Origin: Larix kaempferi
Taxonomy: Eukaryota > Streptophyta > Pinopsida > Pinales > Pinaceae
Length of the DNA stretch: 64,000 nt
Direction of reading: 5' to 3'
NCBI GenBank assembly: GCA_027924585.1
Contig: BSBM01000592.1
Location: 4,198,001-4,262,000 of the forward strand
Under the pieces are notes generated by a model that was not told the DNA's origin, ran no database searches, and saw only the letters and a program-made list of their open reading frames with translations. Below are positions 10,976-21,873 of the stretch, one piece after another (the stretch's first letter is position 1; every line of letters starts with the position of its first letter). The position numbers and the translations under genes are program-made.

Positions 10976-12368
10976 TGATGGGATGTGCATATGACCCTTT
11001 TTGTTCCCTCCTTCTACTTTGTTTTTGATTCTTTTTTACATACTCCTGTATTACTACTGGCTCCTTTGGTTGCATTTTGCACATTTTGGCCTTGGTTCGG
11101 TATCAGTTTATCTACAGGTTGCAGAATGAAGGACTATGGAAGCTGGAACATATGCATTTCAGTCTGGAGCTATTACATCGAGGTATCCAGCTTGATGTAT
11201 TTTGTTACATTATTTTGGTTACCTATCCAACATTCAGATGATGCTGCAGTCGATCCAAGGAAATGGAGGTTTTATGCTTAATTCGGTATTGTGGGTCTAT
11301 GATGACTCATAGTTGACCATCCCGACATCCCTGGGATCTTCCTCCACTTTCCACGATGTATACCCCTGAAATATCTTATTAAAGATCCATATATAGGCTT
11401 TATTTGGGAATTCGTTGTAACTATGCGATTTCTCATTTATCCTCTCATAAGCATTGATGTATAAAAGACATGGGGACTCTTCAGAAGGGTTAGCCTCAAT
11501 TGCGTAAGAACTATTGAACATTGTATCAAGTTTATATATATAAGAAAATTCGTGGTTTCATCTGATTTGATGTGTTGATCAATTTCGTGTGATTGAGAGG
11601 CTGTTCAGCTCCTGTTGCTGAAGGCAGGGCCCCCTTTTGTGACACGTGTTGTTATAAATAGGATTTCTTTCCTTTATGCATGTGTGTTTAGATTGATAGC
11701 TTAATCATTGATGCAGTGTTGATTGGTTCAGTTAATCGATATACAGAATTGGTGTGTTGATCATAGTTGCGTGTGAATTCTTTAATGAGTGTGCGATTGG
11801 ATTACAAAGTTATTTTTGTTACCAATTCCAGAGGAGTATATGAATGATGAATGCCAGATTAGTATAAATTCTGCAATGAATGGATGTATTTAGGTTCTTT
11901 TAGAATTCTGTTGGGAGTGTTTAAGGGTAGAAACAGATCATGGAATTTGATTAGTTATTCAACCTTTTCATTACAGTTGGGATTCAGTGAATTATTTTCA
12001 TTAGGGATTTCTTAGTTTGTTAATTAGAATTTGAAATTTAATTGCTTTCTGTACTTTGGAAAATTATTGTTGGTAGTGATTTCTTTCTGTAGTCTAGCTG
12101 AATGTTATTGATAGTTAGATGCTTTTATTAGATTGTAAGATTCTTTCGATAGTCAACAATTTCTTAGGAGTCCATTCACCAAAAGATTACATCCTAATTC
12201 TGATTCAGTAATTCATTAATCTTCTCTGCGTTAAGATCTTCCAAGTTGCAGTTTCTGGCATATATTTTGCTTGGTAGCTCATAAGCTTTTGTAGCCCTGG
12301 GTTGATAATTTATGAACAAGCTTTTCATTTTATTTCAATTTAATTAAAAGAAATAAAAGAGCTCGTCA
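10976..12368 (+). mobile_element. 5' LTR of Athila-type element
   Basis: 1393 bp, TGATGGGATGTGC... to ...GAGCTCGTCA, followed at once by the primer site. TATA box TTATAAATAGG is near 11651-11661, so transcription should start around 11685. It differs from the 3' LTR by scattered substitutions and by a 38-bp block near 11722-11760 that the 3' LTR lacks. Confidence 0.93.
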
Positions 12369-12371
12369 TTT

Positions 12372-12389
12372 TGGCCCCGTTGCCGGGGA
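12372..12389 (+). promoter_or_regulatory. Primer-binding site (tRNA-Asp)
   Basis: TGGCCCCGTTGCCGGGGA, complementary to the 3' end of plant tRNA-Asp (expected TGGCGCCGTTGCCGGGGA) with a single mismatch at the fifth base. It starts three bases after the LTR end. This primer choice is common in Athila and Tat elements. Confidence 0.92.
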
Positions 12390-12961
12390 GCCTCCAAGGA
12401 CATTGTAGTTTGATTGATTATTTTGGTTCCAGTTGCAATTTCTTTTCTTCTTTTCCTTTGAGTGGATTGTGTGTGTGAATTTTTTTTTATTTTTTTTGAA
12501 ATAGTCTGGTATGATTTCAGAGGAGGGTCATGTAAGACGCACCGACATATTCATTTAGAATATTTCCTGCCGCAGGTCCCTGTGATCCTGGAACATGCAA
12601 AGTATTCATGCGTAGAGTAAGAGATAGTACAGGTAGACTGGTATATGCATATGATACCCCTCCCCCAGGTACTAATCGTGCAGGAATTTCAATAAAAGGA
12701 GGACGTGTTTAGGGAAAGTCACCATCTCTCGGCAATCCCAAGGAAGAATTCGTTCTAGAAAACAAGTTGGTTCAAGAAGAAGGGTTTCCTGAACAATTCA
12801 GTGTTGATAATCAAAGAGGAGAGGAATAGTTGGTTGTTGAATCCCTATGGTCCACCGGGTCAACTACTTTAGAAGATCTAATGGCAGGTATGGATGGCGA
12901 GGGAGAACACATTCCCCATGGGGAAGAGACAAATCGAGGAAATACAAATGGATAATCTAGT
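12390..12961 (+). other. Athila leader before gag
   Basis: About 570 bp between primer site and the first clear gag codons. Every frame is broken by stops, although short pieces (for example around 12720-12950) may be decayed N-terminal gag. No other feature seen. Confidence 0.5.
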
Positions 12962-14602
12962 ATGGGAACGGTTACTTTCAAATTCCCAATCCGAAATTCC
13001 GGATCTACACTTACAAACCAGATGAAGAACATTCCACATTCGGCATTGCCCAACTTTCATGGTATGGCAAGCGAAGACCCGGATACGTTCCTATTTGAAT
13101 TTGATGTCCTGTGTAGGAGCTATGACTATGTTACAGATCACCAGAAACTCAAACATTTTCCAGCCATTTTGAAAAGCCAGGCTCTGAGATGGTTCATGGG
13201 CCTGGGAGGGGATAGTATAACAACTTGGGCTCAAATGAAGAAAGATTTTCTAGATAAATATCAAGAATACTGCAAGGACAAGGACTGGAAGGAAGCTATT
13301 TTTAAGATGACTCAGCAGGAGGATGAGAATTTAGAAGACTATGTGGAGAGATTTCAATATAATTTGCAAAGATCAAGACAGAATGGGTTAAATGATGATA
13401 CATTGAAGATTTTGCTCTTATGAGGGATTAGAGATGATTGCATTGATCCGCTAAATTTGATGGGTGCAGGGGATGTATCCCTACTAAAATATGTAGAAAT
13501 ACGTGACCTCTGCAGAAGATATTAGAGGAATGCCTCCAGATCAGGAAGAGGAATTTGGGATACAGTAAACAGAACCACGAAGACCTCAAGAGAAGGAGTT
13601 TCAAGGGTGGAAATTGGGAACCTCTTGGAGGATTTCAAGACTGACATACTTAGTTCCCTGAGTTCTCAGTTAGACGCACTTCAAGCAAAGAAAAGGCAAG
13701 AGGAAGAGGATCGAGCTTTGGCTGTCTTCTGTCCTAAATGCAGAAAGAGACGTCCCCTCAAAAGCTTCCCATTGGACAAAGTGGGGATCTGTCTTCTATG
13801 CAAGCTGGAGCACCCTACAAAAGAATGTCCTTTGCTGCCAGGGCTCAAAGCTATATATGAAGAAGCAGGGACGGATGCAGAACTAGTCTGTTTTATATCT
13901 CAAAAATGTCCATGGCAACCTCGACCTTCAGGTATAGTACTAGACCCCATGCAATCATTTAATCCTTACTGGAACAATACTCAATTACATCAGTCGCAAG
14001 TTCCACAAGCTCCACAAGTCCAACAAAAATCTCAGCCTTGGTACCCACCTTTGCCTCAACAAACATGGGAACCTTCCTATCCCCAAAGTAACCCTTGGCA
14101 ATCAAATTGGAGGAATTCAAATTTTGGGAATAATCAACAGATTCACCATTTAGCGCCGCAATTACAGAATCCCCAATTCCCATTTTCACCAGTACAACCA
14201 TTGATGCAACCCCTTCTACAACCTCAGTTAACCTTTCCAGTGAACAATCCACCTCCAAAACCACTCCTTCCTACACAACCCGCTCCTAACCCTAATAATA
14301 AGGTTGGACAACCTGTAATGGCTACTGAAATACCCAATTATCCAGCCTATTCCATCTCCACGGTGGACTGCCATGACATTCAACTACGCTCTTGCAGGAA
14401 AATTAATAAAACCACCTCTCCTATAATTTCAGAGGAGGAGGAGGAAGAAACACCAGAAAATTTACCAGTCCAATCCAAAGAAATACCAGTGCAATCCGAA
14501 GACAATTTCCCACCCATCCCACCCAGGAAATCACCTCCAATCGAGCAAAAACAACCACCACCATATCCCAAACACTTAGCCATAGAGAAGTTGATTCCAT
14601 AG
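12962..14602 (+). pseudogene. gag: Athila gag: capsid and zinc-finger region
   Basis: One reading frame with two nonsense codons (TGA at 13421, TAG near 13525). The first part is a retrotransposon capsid domain: LPNFHGMASEDPDTFLFEF, KHFPAILKSQALRWF, TTWAQMKKDFLDKY, ENLEDYVERF. After the stops comes a Cys-rich stretch (FCPKCRKRR, GICLLCKLEHPTKECPLLPG) that is probably the nucleocapsid zinc finger, then a long Pro/Gln-rich tail. The Met at 12962 is the first in frame after a stop at 12953, so the true start may be upstream. The frame continues into protease without shift, as in a fused gag-pro-pol. Confidence 0.85.
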
Positions 14603-15043
14603 TCAAAATTTGATCTCCTTGGAGAATTACGAAATGTCTGCGTAAAAATTCCACTATTCCAAGCTATCAAAGACATTCCCATTTACTCCAAAGTTGTCAG
14701 AGAATTATGTTTGAAAAAACCAGGCAGGAAAAGAAAAGAACCCCCAACAGTCCATGTGATAGGTGATTTGGCTGAATTGATGATGGGTAACACCCTTACT
14801 GCTAAGTACTCTGACCTTGGTAGCTCTGTTGTTAAAGTGAAAATCAATGGCATTTCACTCTCTAATACACTGATAGATTTGGGAGCAGCCATTAATGTCA
14901 TGACTAAAAGAACAATGGACAGATTGGGCATTACAAACCTCAGGTAAACTTCTACTATTTTACAGTTGGCTGACCAATCTCCTGTAAAACCAGAGGGCAT
15001 TATAGAATATCTTGTTATTTCAGTTGACTCATGGGAGTAACCG
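14603..15043 (+). pseudogene. pol: Athila aspartic protease
   Basis: Same frame as gag, after a TAG at 14600-14602. The stretch starts with the FDLLGELRNV and YSKVVRELCLKKPGRKRK motifs that usually lead into Athila protease, then VKINGISLSNTLIDLGAAI with the active-site triad as D-L-G, the lineage's normal variant of D-S/T-G. Stops at 14945 (TAA) and 15037 (TAA) interrupt it. The protein would cleave the Gag-Pol polyprotein. PLILGRPWLATA, the end of the protease fold, is encoded just beyond 15043. Confidence 0.82.
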
Positions 15044-17088
15044 GTGGACTTCATGTTTCTACAAACGAAATCAAATTTGGGAGGCTATCCCCTAATTCTG
15101 GGGCGACCATGGCTGGCCACGGCATACACTTATATTGGTTGTCGGTCAGGAAACATGCGCATATCTCATGGCCATGCTGTTAAGGAACTTACTTTATATC
15201 CTCCTGTGAAGCCGATAATCCAACCCGAACTTCCTGTTGGGTCAGATGAAGAAGAAATTGAGCAAGCAGATGAAACCCTACAGCTGTACATGATCGAAAA
15301 AACAATGGAAGCAAAACAATTAACTGAGGATGATCTGCTCAGCCAATTCATTTCTTCTAATCCCTCGGGAGACTTTGTGGATTTGTTTACTACAGTTTGC
15401 GCTACTCAACAAAACGACAGTGCCCCGAGTTCATCTAATAAAGATGCTATGCCTGATAAGGAGTTTGAAATTATGGAAGTGGAAATTGAACCGGGCAAGT
15501 TTCTGAAGATTAGCTCTACATTGTCGAAGCAGGAAACAGAAGAGCTGACTGCAGTATTGAAGAAACATAAGTCTTCATATTCCTGGGATTATAGTGACAT
15601 GAAGGGTTTACATCCTGACCTATGCACACACCATATATATACTAAGGAGGATTCTAGACCCATCAGGAAACCCCAGCGCAGGATGAATCCGGCACTCAGA
15701 GAGGTGGTCAAAGAGGAACTACAGAAGTTGATGGCTGCAAACTTTATTTATCCCATTTCTGATAGCAAGTGGGTGTCTCCACTGGTCATGGTGCCTAAGA
15801 AGAACGGGAAGCAGCGTATTTGCGTGGATTACAGGCAATTAAACAAAGCCATGCATAAGGACCATTTTCCATTACCCTTCATTGATCAAGTGTTGGACAC
15901 ACTAGCAGGCAGAAAATATTTTTCCTTTCTGGACGATTTCAGTGGGTATAATCAGATCAGGATAGCACCGGAGGACCAAGAAAAAACGACATTCACATGC
16001 TCGTGGGGTACCTTTGCATACCGAGTGTTACCTTTCGGATTATGCAATGCCCCTGCCACTTTTCAGTGGGCCGTTCTCAGTATCTTTTTTATCTTATTGA
16101 TGACACTATGGAAGTTTTTATGGACGATTTTACCTCCCATGGTGAAGATTTTGCAGCAGCTTTGAATAATTTAGACAGGGTACTTACACGATGCAAAGAA
16201 GTGAACCTCTGTCTCAGTAGTGAGAAATGCATAATGATGCTTACTCAAGGCGTTGTGTTGGGTCATCTTATATCTCTCGATGGCATTAGAGTAGACCCAA
16301 CAAAAATCCAGGTAATCAGTAATTTATCAGTTCCATCCACACAAAAAGAGGTACGCAGTTTTATTGGATATGCAGGTTATTATAGAAGATTTGTTCAAAA
16401 AATTTCAAAGATTGCTAGTCCCTTATTTCTGCTTATGTCTAAAAATAAACAATTTGAATGGACAAAAGATTGCCAAGTAGCCTGGGAAACTTTAAAATAG
16501 AAAGTCTCTACTGCAACTATCCTACGAGGACCAAATTGGTCATTACCCTTTCTAATTTATACAGATGCCTCTGATACTACCATAGGAGGAGTCCTGGGCC
16601 AACAAGAAGATCAGAATCCCTATGCCATATATTTTATTAGTAAAAATATGACTGTTTCCGAACTTAATTATACTGTGACTGAGAAAGAGTTCCTGGATGT
16701 CATTTATGCCATAAATAAATTTCTCCATTACATTACAGGATATCCAGTAACTGTCCATACCGATCACTCTGCCATTAAATATCTCATGAATAAATCCATC
16801 ACAAATGGCAGAGTCACTAGGTGGCTTTTGTTGCTACAAGAATTTGACATTTCAATAATGGACAAACCTGGTAAAACTAATGTGGTTGCTGATTTTCTTT
16901 CAAGAATAACTACTGATGAAGAATCTCAACCGGTGGATGATTCTTTTCCAGACGAATATTTGTTTGCTATTTCTACTAATGTTCCTTGGTTTGCAGATGT
17001 CGCAAATTATTTGGTTGCAGGAATACTTCCGGGGCATATGACATCAAAAGAAAAGAAAAGGATTGTGCAACGTAGCAGCAGATTTTGA
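15044..17088 (+). pseudogene. pol: Athila reverse transcriptase and RNase H
   Basis: Copies element RNA into DNA and removes the RNA. The first part (to about 16070) is in the gag frame: RMNPALREVVKEELQKL, WVSPLVMVPKKNGKQRICVD, FSFLDDFSGYNQI, LPFGLCNAPATFQ. A frameshift near 16070 then moves to the frame with MEVFMDDFTSHG (catalytic F-M-D-D), GVVLGHLIS and the connection region; a TAG at 16498 follows. RNase H has LIYTDASDTTIGGVLGQ, the YTVTEKEFL acid and VHTDHSAIKYL. Catalytic acids of both enzymes remain, so the shift and the stops are the main defects. Confidence 0.9.
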
Positions 17089-18146
17089 TGGATTGATGGC
17101 TATTTGTTTTATACAGGACCAGACTTGGTGATCCATCGATGTGTTCGTGAAGATGAAATCTATCCAATCCTGAGAACCTGTCATAATGGTCCATGTGGAG
17201 GACACTTTCTGATAAACGAACTTCCCATAAGATTTTACAACTGGGATATTACTGGCCCACAATATTCAAAGATACCCAGGAATATGTCCAGAGTTGTGAT
17301 AGTTTCCAAAGGATGGGGTAGCCACTTCAGTCCGATGAAATGCCACTTCAAACGCAGCTTGTGGTGGAACCATTTGAGAAGTGGGCATTAGATTTTTTTG
17401 GTCCTATTAAACCTCCATCCAAACAGAACTCCTACATTTTAGTATGCACAGATTATGTAACTAAATGGGTTGAGGCAAAGGCACTTCCAAGGGAAACAAA
17501 GCAGGCAGTCTCAAACTTTCTATATGCAGAGATTTTCACAAGATTTGGAGTTCTGAGGGATATTGTTACTAATGGAGGCCCTCAATTTACATCTAAACTT
17601 ATCAAATACCTCACAAAAAAATACCATATCAAGCATAGGGTAACCTCACCGTATCACCCTCAGGCCAACGGGAAAGTAGAAGGCACAGATAGAATTCTGG
17701 AAGCTGTGCTCACAAAGACTGTCCAACTTCATCAAAGAGACTGGGCTGATAGGCTGCTTGAAGCCTTATGGGCCTACATAATAGCATGGAGAAGCACAAC
17801 AGAATGTACAGCCATTGTGCAACAACAACGAACCAGGTGGCATGATGAATTCATCAAAACTAAGTATTTTCAAGAGGGTGACTGGGCTCTTCTCTATGAC
17901 TCCAGATTCAAAAAGTTCAAAGGGAAACTTCACACTCGCTGGCTGGGGCCATATGAGATTGAAACAGTTTTTGATAATGGCATAGTACAACTCAGAACCA
18001 TTGATGGTGAAGGTACGTCTCTTATGGCCAATGGTCACAGACTAAGACCATATAAGAAACCATTGTCCAAAGAGGTGTTCATCCGCAACATTGCTGCCTG
18101 CTGGTGCACCAATGATTTCCAGATCATTAGGTCAATCTATGGATAA
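17089..18146 (+). pseudogene. pol: Athila integrase, broken
   Basis: Inserts the DNA copy into the host genome. After a TGA the frame encodes CVREDEIYPILRTCHNGPC-GGHF, the H2C2 zinc region; a shift near 17240-17330 leads to MPLQTQLVVEPFEKWALDFFGP and the catalytic core. The first catalytic Asp is present and so is Glu (HPQANGKVEGTD), but the middle motif reads IVTNGGPQF, Asn where the family has Asp. The segment after ALWAY is much shorter than normal, jumping to TRWHDEFIKTKYFQEGDW, which I read as an internal deletion of roughly 180 bp. The C-terminal KLHTRWLGPYEIE and RLRPYKK motifs are present. Confidence 0.87.
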
Positions 18147-18159
18147 TAATAAAAAAAAG

Positions 18160-18320
18160 GGACTGTGAAAATCCTTCTGGGACGCAACCTAAAGAAGAAG
18201 AAGAAGAAGAAGGGACTGTGAAAATCCTATGTAGACGCAGCCTAAAAATAAATAAAAAATAAATAAAAATAAAAAAAATAAAAAAATAAATGAAAAAATG
18301 AAATGAAATAAAATAAAATT
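18160..18320 (+). repeat. Short tandem repeat and A/T-rich microsatellite
   Basis: The block GGGACTGTGAAAATCCT...GACGCARCCTAAA occurs twice in tandem (from about 18160 and 18214), separated by an (AAG)n run near 18192-18212. It is followed by an (AAATAAA)-type microsatellite to about 18320. Non-coding spacer after pol. Confidence 0.75.
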
Positions 18321-18449
18321 TTTGGATTCTAATAAGTCTATCTGTTTATTTGTTGCAAGGACATTCTATCCTAGTTTCCTTTCTTTATTCCATCCCTCTT
18401 CTGCTCTCTTTTGGATGGCCTTGCTTTCTAGGATAAAACCACTTTATTA

Positions 18450-18765
18450 CGGAACCTTTCCGCTCCATCACAGAACCTTTTCTGCTTGATTACGGAACCT
18501 TTCCGCTCCATCACAGAACCTTTTCCGCTTTATTACAGAACCTGTTCCGCTACATTACAGAAATTTTCCGTTTCCTTATGGAACATGTTCCGTTCCGTTA
18601 CCTAAACCCTCTTCCGCTCCACTACAGCACATGTTCCGCCGCACTACAGAACCTCTTTCCATTTTATTACGGAACATGTTTCGTTCTATTACCAATACCC
18701 TTTCCATTCCATGACAGAAACCTTTCTGTCCCGGTACATAACCTCCATTTCGTTTCCACACTTTC
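18450..18765 (+). repeat. Minisatellite of ~14 units of 21-24 bp
   Basis: A run of roughly 14 diverged tandem units with a consensus close to CRGAACCTTTTCCGCTCCATTA. Many units hold a GGAAC-NNN(N)-TTCC inverted core, for example GGAACATGTTCC. It lies between pol and the third ORF of the Athila element, in the plus orientation. Unit number and edges are by eye. Confidence 0.8.
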
Positions 18766-19451
18766 CGAGATACCACGGACTCATTTCTCATAATGTACCG
18801 GCTCCTTTCCGACTTTTCCATCGCTCCAACGGTCATACTTTCAACCACCTTCCATGCCAAATCCATATGGTGGCATCTCATTTATTTGTACGAGCCATCA
18901 TCACTCGACGTCGCCGACAAATAAAACCGAAACACTCATTAGTTGATCTGCGGCATTACGGATCCTTTTCAGTAGCCAAATTGAAGTCATATCCAATTCT
19001 ATCTGACAGGACCGCTACCAAGAAGATCATCACAGTTCATCAGCCTCACAGAAGACCATCAACGCTACAACTAGAGAACCTTCCATTCACCATCCAATCC
19101 AATTATCGCAACCAACCGGATTTGTACTCTACTCATCTCTTCTCAGGTAAGGAAGGTACGTACCCATCTTTCATTGGCATTTGATAAGTACAGAAGGACG
19201 GGTCATGATCTATCATGCTAGCTAGTGCCACACGAGGTCATGTGTTGGGTTAGTTGGGGGGGAGAATTGGGGGTGCCTTTAAAAAATTCGGTAAAACCAG
19301 TTATTGTTTGATAATCCCACCACTTACGAGCTCTTAGCCAAACCTGTATTGATAATCCACCTCCGCTTAGCCCAAATCCAATCTTTCTCCCGGAATCGGT
19401 AGGGATTTGAGAAACTGTAAGCATTTGGGGAGCAATAAGAAGCGAAACTCA
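18766..19451 (+). other. Athila spacer before third ORF
   Basis: About 690 bp after the minisatellite. One frame is open from 18711 to 19184 (157 codons) but starts inside the minisatellite, has a composition like its translation and shows no motif I know, so I do not call it a gene. A TTTAAAAAA run near 19277 could serve as a weak TATA element for the next ORF; this is speculative. Confidence 0.4.
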
Positions 19452-21641
19452 ATGAAGGGGGCAATCCGGAGTGAACCAGGAAGCACTGATATGGTCTATG
19501 GAAACAAGGAGGTAACAACAGTTTTCTAGCAGGCAGGATGGCTTGCATATTTCGACAAAATGAAGAAAGGAGATGCTGCAATCGCTATGGAATTTGCACT
19601 CACATATGATGGAAAAGTTGCAGAAGTGCGGGGATTGAAAATTCCAACGGATGAGATGACAGTTGTGAGGGTTTCTGGATTACCACAGATAGGCGAGAAA
19701 TGGTTTGAAAGACGGGTGTCAATAAAACCTCTTATTGATGCATTTTTTAAACCTGGTGAATTGCTGCAAGGGATGGAAAAGGGGATAAAGCGAGCTTCAT
19801 TACCGGTTCCATGGAGCAAGGTGGCACTCTGTGTAATCAAATTCATCACATGTGAAGGTCGGTTTAGTTTGATTTTTTCTTACCACTTTAAACTTTTGAA
19901 CCACTTAAGGCACCATAAATACATGGACATGCCATACTTTCTGTGGAAGTCCTTAGAATTAATGAGCAAAATGGTCAAAAGCAATAATAATCCAGATACA
20001 AGCCTGGCACATCACGGTTTGATCAGGTTATTGGTAGAAGATGCCCTACAGAAAAAAAACCAGACATGGGAGTTGTTCGTGGGTACATCCTCGAGTGATG
20101 GTCAGACAAGAAAAAAGAAGAGGAAGATACTGGAAATTACCCCAGAAATCCAACATGAGAAACCAGTCCAGGTAGTCCTAATGAGAAGCCTTCAAGCCGA
20201 AACCCCAACTTGCTTGATAGAAGGACCTCATACTCGGACAAGATCCAGAGCTCAGGAAGGGCGATGAAACCAGAAAGAATTGCTGGGCCTGGATAAGAAA
20301 ATAGAGAAAGAACAAGAAGTATTCATTATAACAGAAAGTACCAGTAAAAACCAGGAAAATCAATTAGGGTTGCAAAACATGGAGAAGCAGCAGAAGGGAG
20401 AGAAACGATGGACGGCTTTGTTCAGAAAATCACAAGGTAGCAGGATTAGGAGATTCCATTATTTCCTGTTATGCAAGTATCGTAAGTCATATGGAAAATT
20501 GAAGAAATACCATAGGACTTTGAAAATCTCCTATCAGAAGAAAATAGAAGAAGTGGCGGTCCTAAAAGAGCAAGTTCAGAAGATGGAGAGATATAAGATG
20601 GACTCCCTATTGGAGGCTATAGTATGGGAAAATGAACAAAATGAAAATTATAGAGATGAAGGAACGGAGGATAGCATGCAAGTAAGAAGTATGGAGCTGA
20701 AGGAAGGTTCTGAAGCAGAAGAACCAGAAGGTTTTGAAACAGAAGGACCAGGAGGTCAGGAGTTACATGAAGAGAATCCTTCCGACGAAGCTCGAATAAA
20801 ACATCTAGAAGAAATGGTAGCTTGGCTACAGGAGACAGCAGGAGACCTGGAGGGACAATTAAAATTGGCCAGCAATTAGAAAAAGGGGAAAGAACAGGAG
20901 ACAATTACAAAACAACTGCAGAGACAAAATTACGCCATGGCTACAAGAAGGCTCGGTCAAGAAGTGGAAAAATTAAAATTTGAAAAAGAGTATATGAATT
21001 ATCTGGCTCATTCCATGAGGAATCTAAGACCCCCTTCGAATTTGTATTCTGTGTTTTTAAAAGAACAACTTATATCTTTTAGGATGTCAATGGTAACTAT
21101 GGGATATAATGATCATATTGAGACAGAAGCCCAATTTGTTGATGCCTTTTCCAGGAGTAATGACGAAGAACATGATTTTCTGTGTGAAGTATATATGCAC
21201 AACCTGGTTATGACCAATTATGAAGATTGGGATCCAAACCCTCATGTAGGGGAAGTACAACTGAGGGCATTCATGTCCTTCATGAGAAATCATTTGAGAT
21301 GGAACAATGTTGCCACTGCTGTAGAAAATATTGAATGGGAAGATGCCCTTTGGGTGACAGGTTCCCCCTCAGTTGAAAAGCTATTTATGGCCAGGAACCA
21401 GGTTATGCAAGATTCATCATTCGTCACTCTCCTGGAGTCTGCTCAGTCTAAAGTTGTTCATGAATGTAGGAGCTGGATCCCTTTTCACAGGTTGGAAGTG
21501 ATGCTCTGTCTACGAAGAAGGATTAATGCTCTGAGCATGGATTTAAGAAGGAAAGATCCCTTCTCTGTTAGGATGTTTGAGAGAGCCCTGGATAGAATAC
21601 AAGTCTACTTTGATTTCCTGAGCGCACAGAGAGCCAACTAG
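19452..21641 (+). pseudogene. Athila third ORF (plant retroelement 'transposon protein' type)
   Basis: A 730-codon reading frame after pol with three nonsense codons (TAG 19527, TGA 20265, TAG 20877) and no frameshift. N-terminal part: GWLAYFDKMKKGD, MEFALTYDGKVAEVRGLKIP, RVSGLPQIGEKWF, VIKFITCEGRFSLIFSYHF and HHGLIRLLVEDAL; this order is the pattern of the domain usually annotated as 'putative plant transposon protein'. Then a basic stretch (RKKKRK), a coiled coil of about 200 residues (KKIEEVAVLKEQVQKMERY, KHLEEMVAWLQE) and an acidic region, then a conserved-looking C-terminal block. It sits where Arabidopsis Athila carries its env-like ORF, but I see no signal peptide or membrane segment. 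Function unknown. Confidence 0.8.
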
Positions 21642-21873
21642 ATTGGGATCCGATTTCACTTCCCTATACTTTGGTGCCCTGTAGTGGATGGGGAAGATAG
21701 TGAGTTTTTTCAGAATTATGGGAGAACATAAAGGTTTTTACAGCATAACAGAAGGTGGACATTCCTCCTATAAGTGGAGTGATGAAGGCCTAAGCAACTC
21801 TCCAAGCACCCCTATCAGTGGATCACAGTCTTACTTTGCATAGGGACATGCAAACCCTTTGGTCGGGGGGAGA
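21642..21873 (+). other. Athila 3' untranslated tail and polypurine tract
   Basis: Non-coding tail after the third ORF, ending in TTGGTCGGGGGGAGA (about 21859-21873). The G-rich run immediately before the TGATGGG of the LTR is the expected primer site for plus-strand DNA synthesis. Confidence 0.85.

Noticed and set aside
18450-18765. Heat-shock elements in the GGAAC...TTCC minisatellite
   Set aside because: Heat-shock elements need GAA and TTC spaced by two bases; here the spacing is mostly three to four.
18450-18765. CRISPR array
   Set aside because: Units are contiguous and diverged, with no unique spacers, and the context is a plant retrotransposon.
18711-19184. 157-codon plus-strand frame in the Athila spacer
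   Set aside because: It starts inside the minisatellite and has no recognisable motif or relative in the other elements; most likely chance.
19452-21641. Envelope gene in the Athila element
   Set aside because: Position fits the env-like ORF of Athila, but no signal peptide, cleavage site or membrane segment is visible; soluble coiled-coil protein is more likely.
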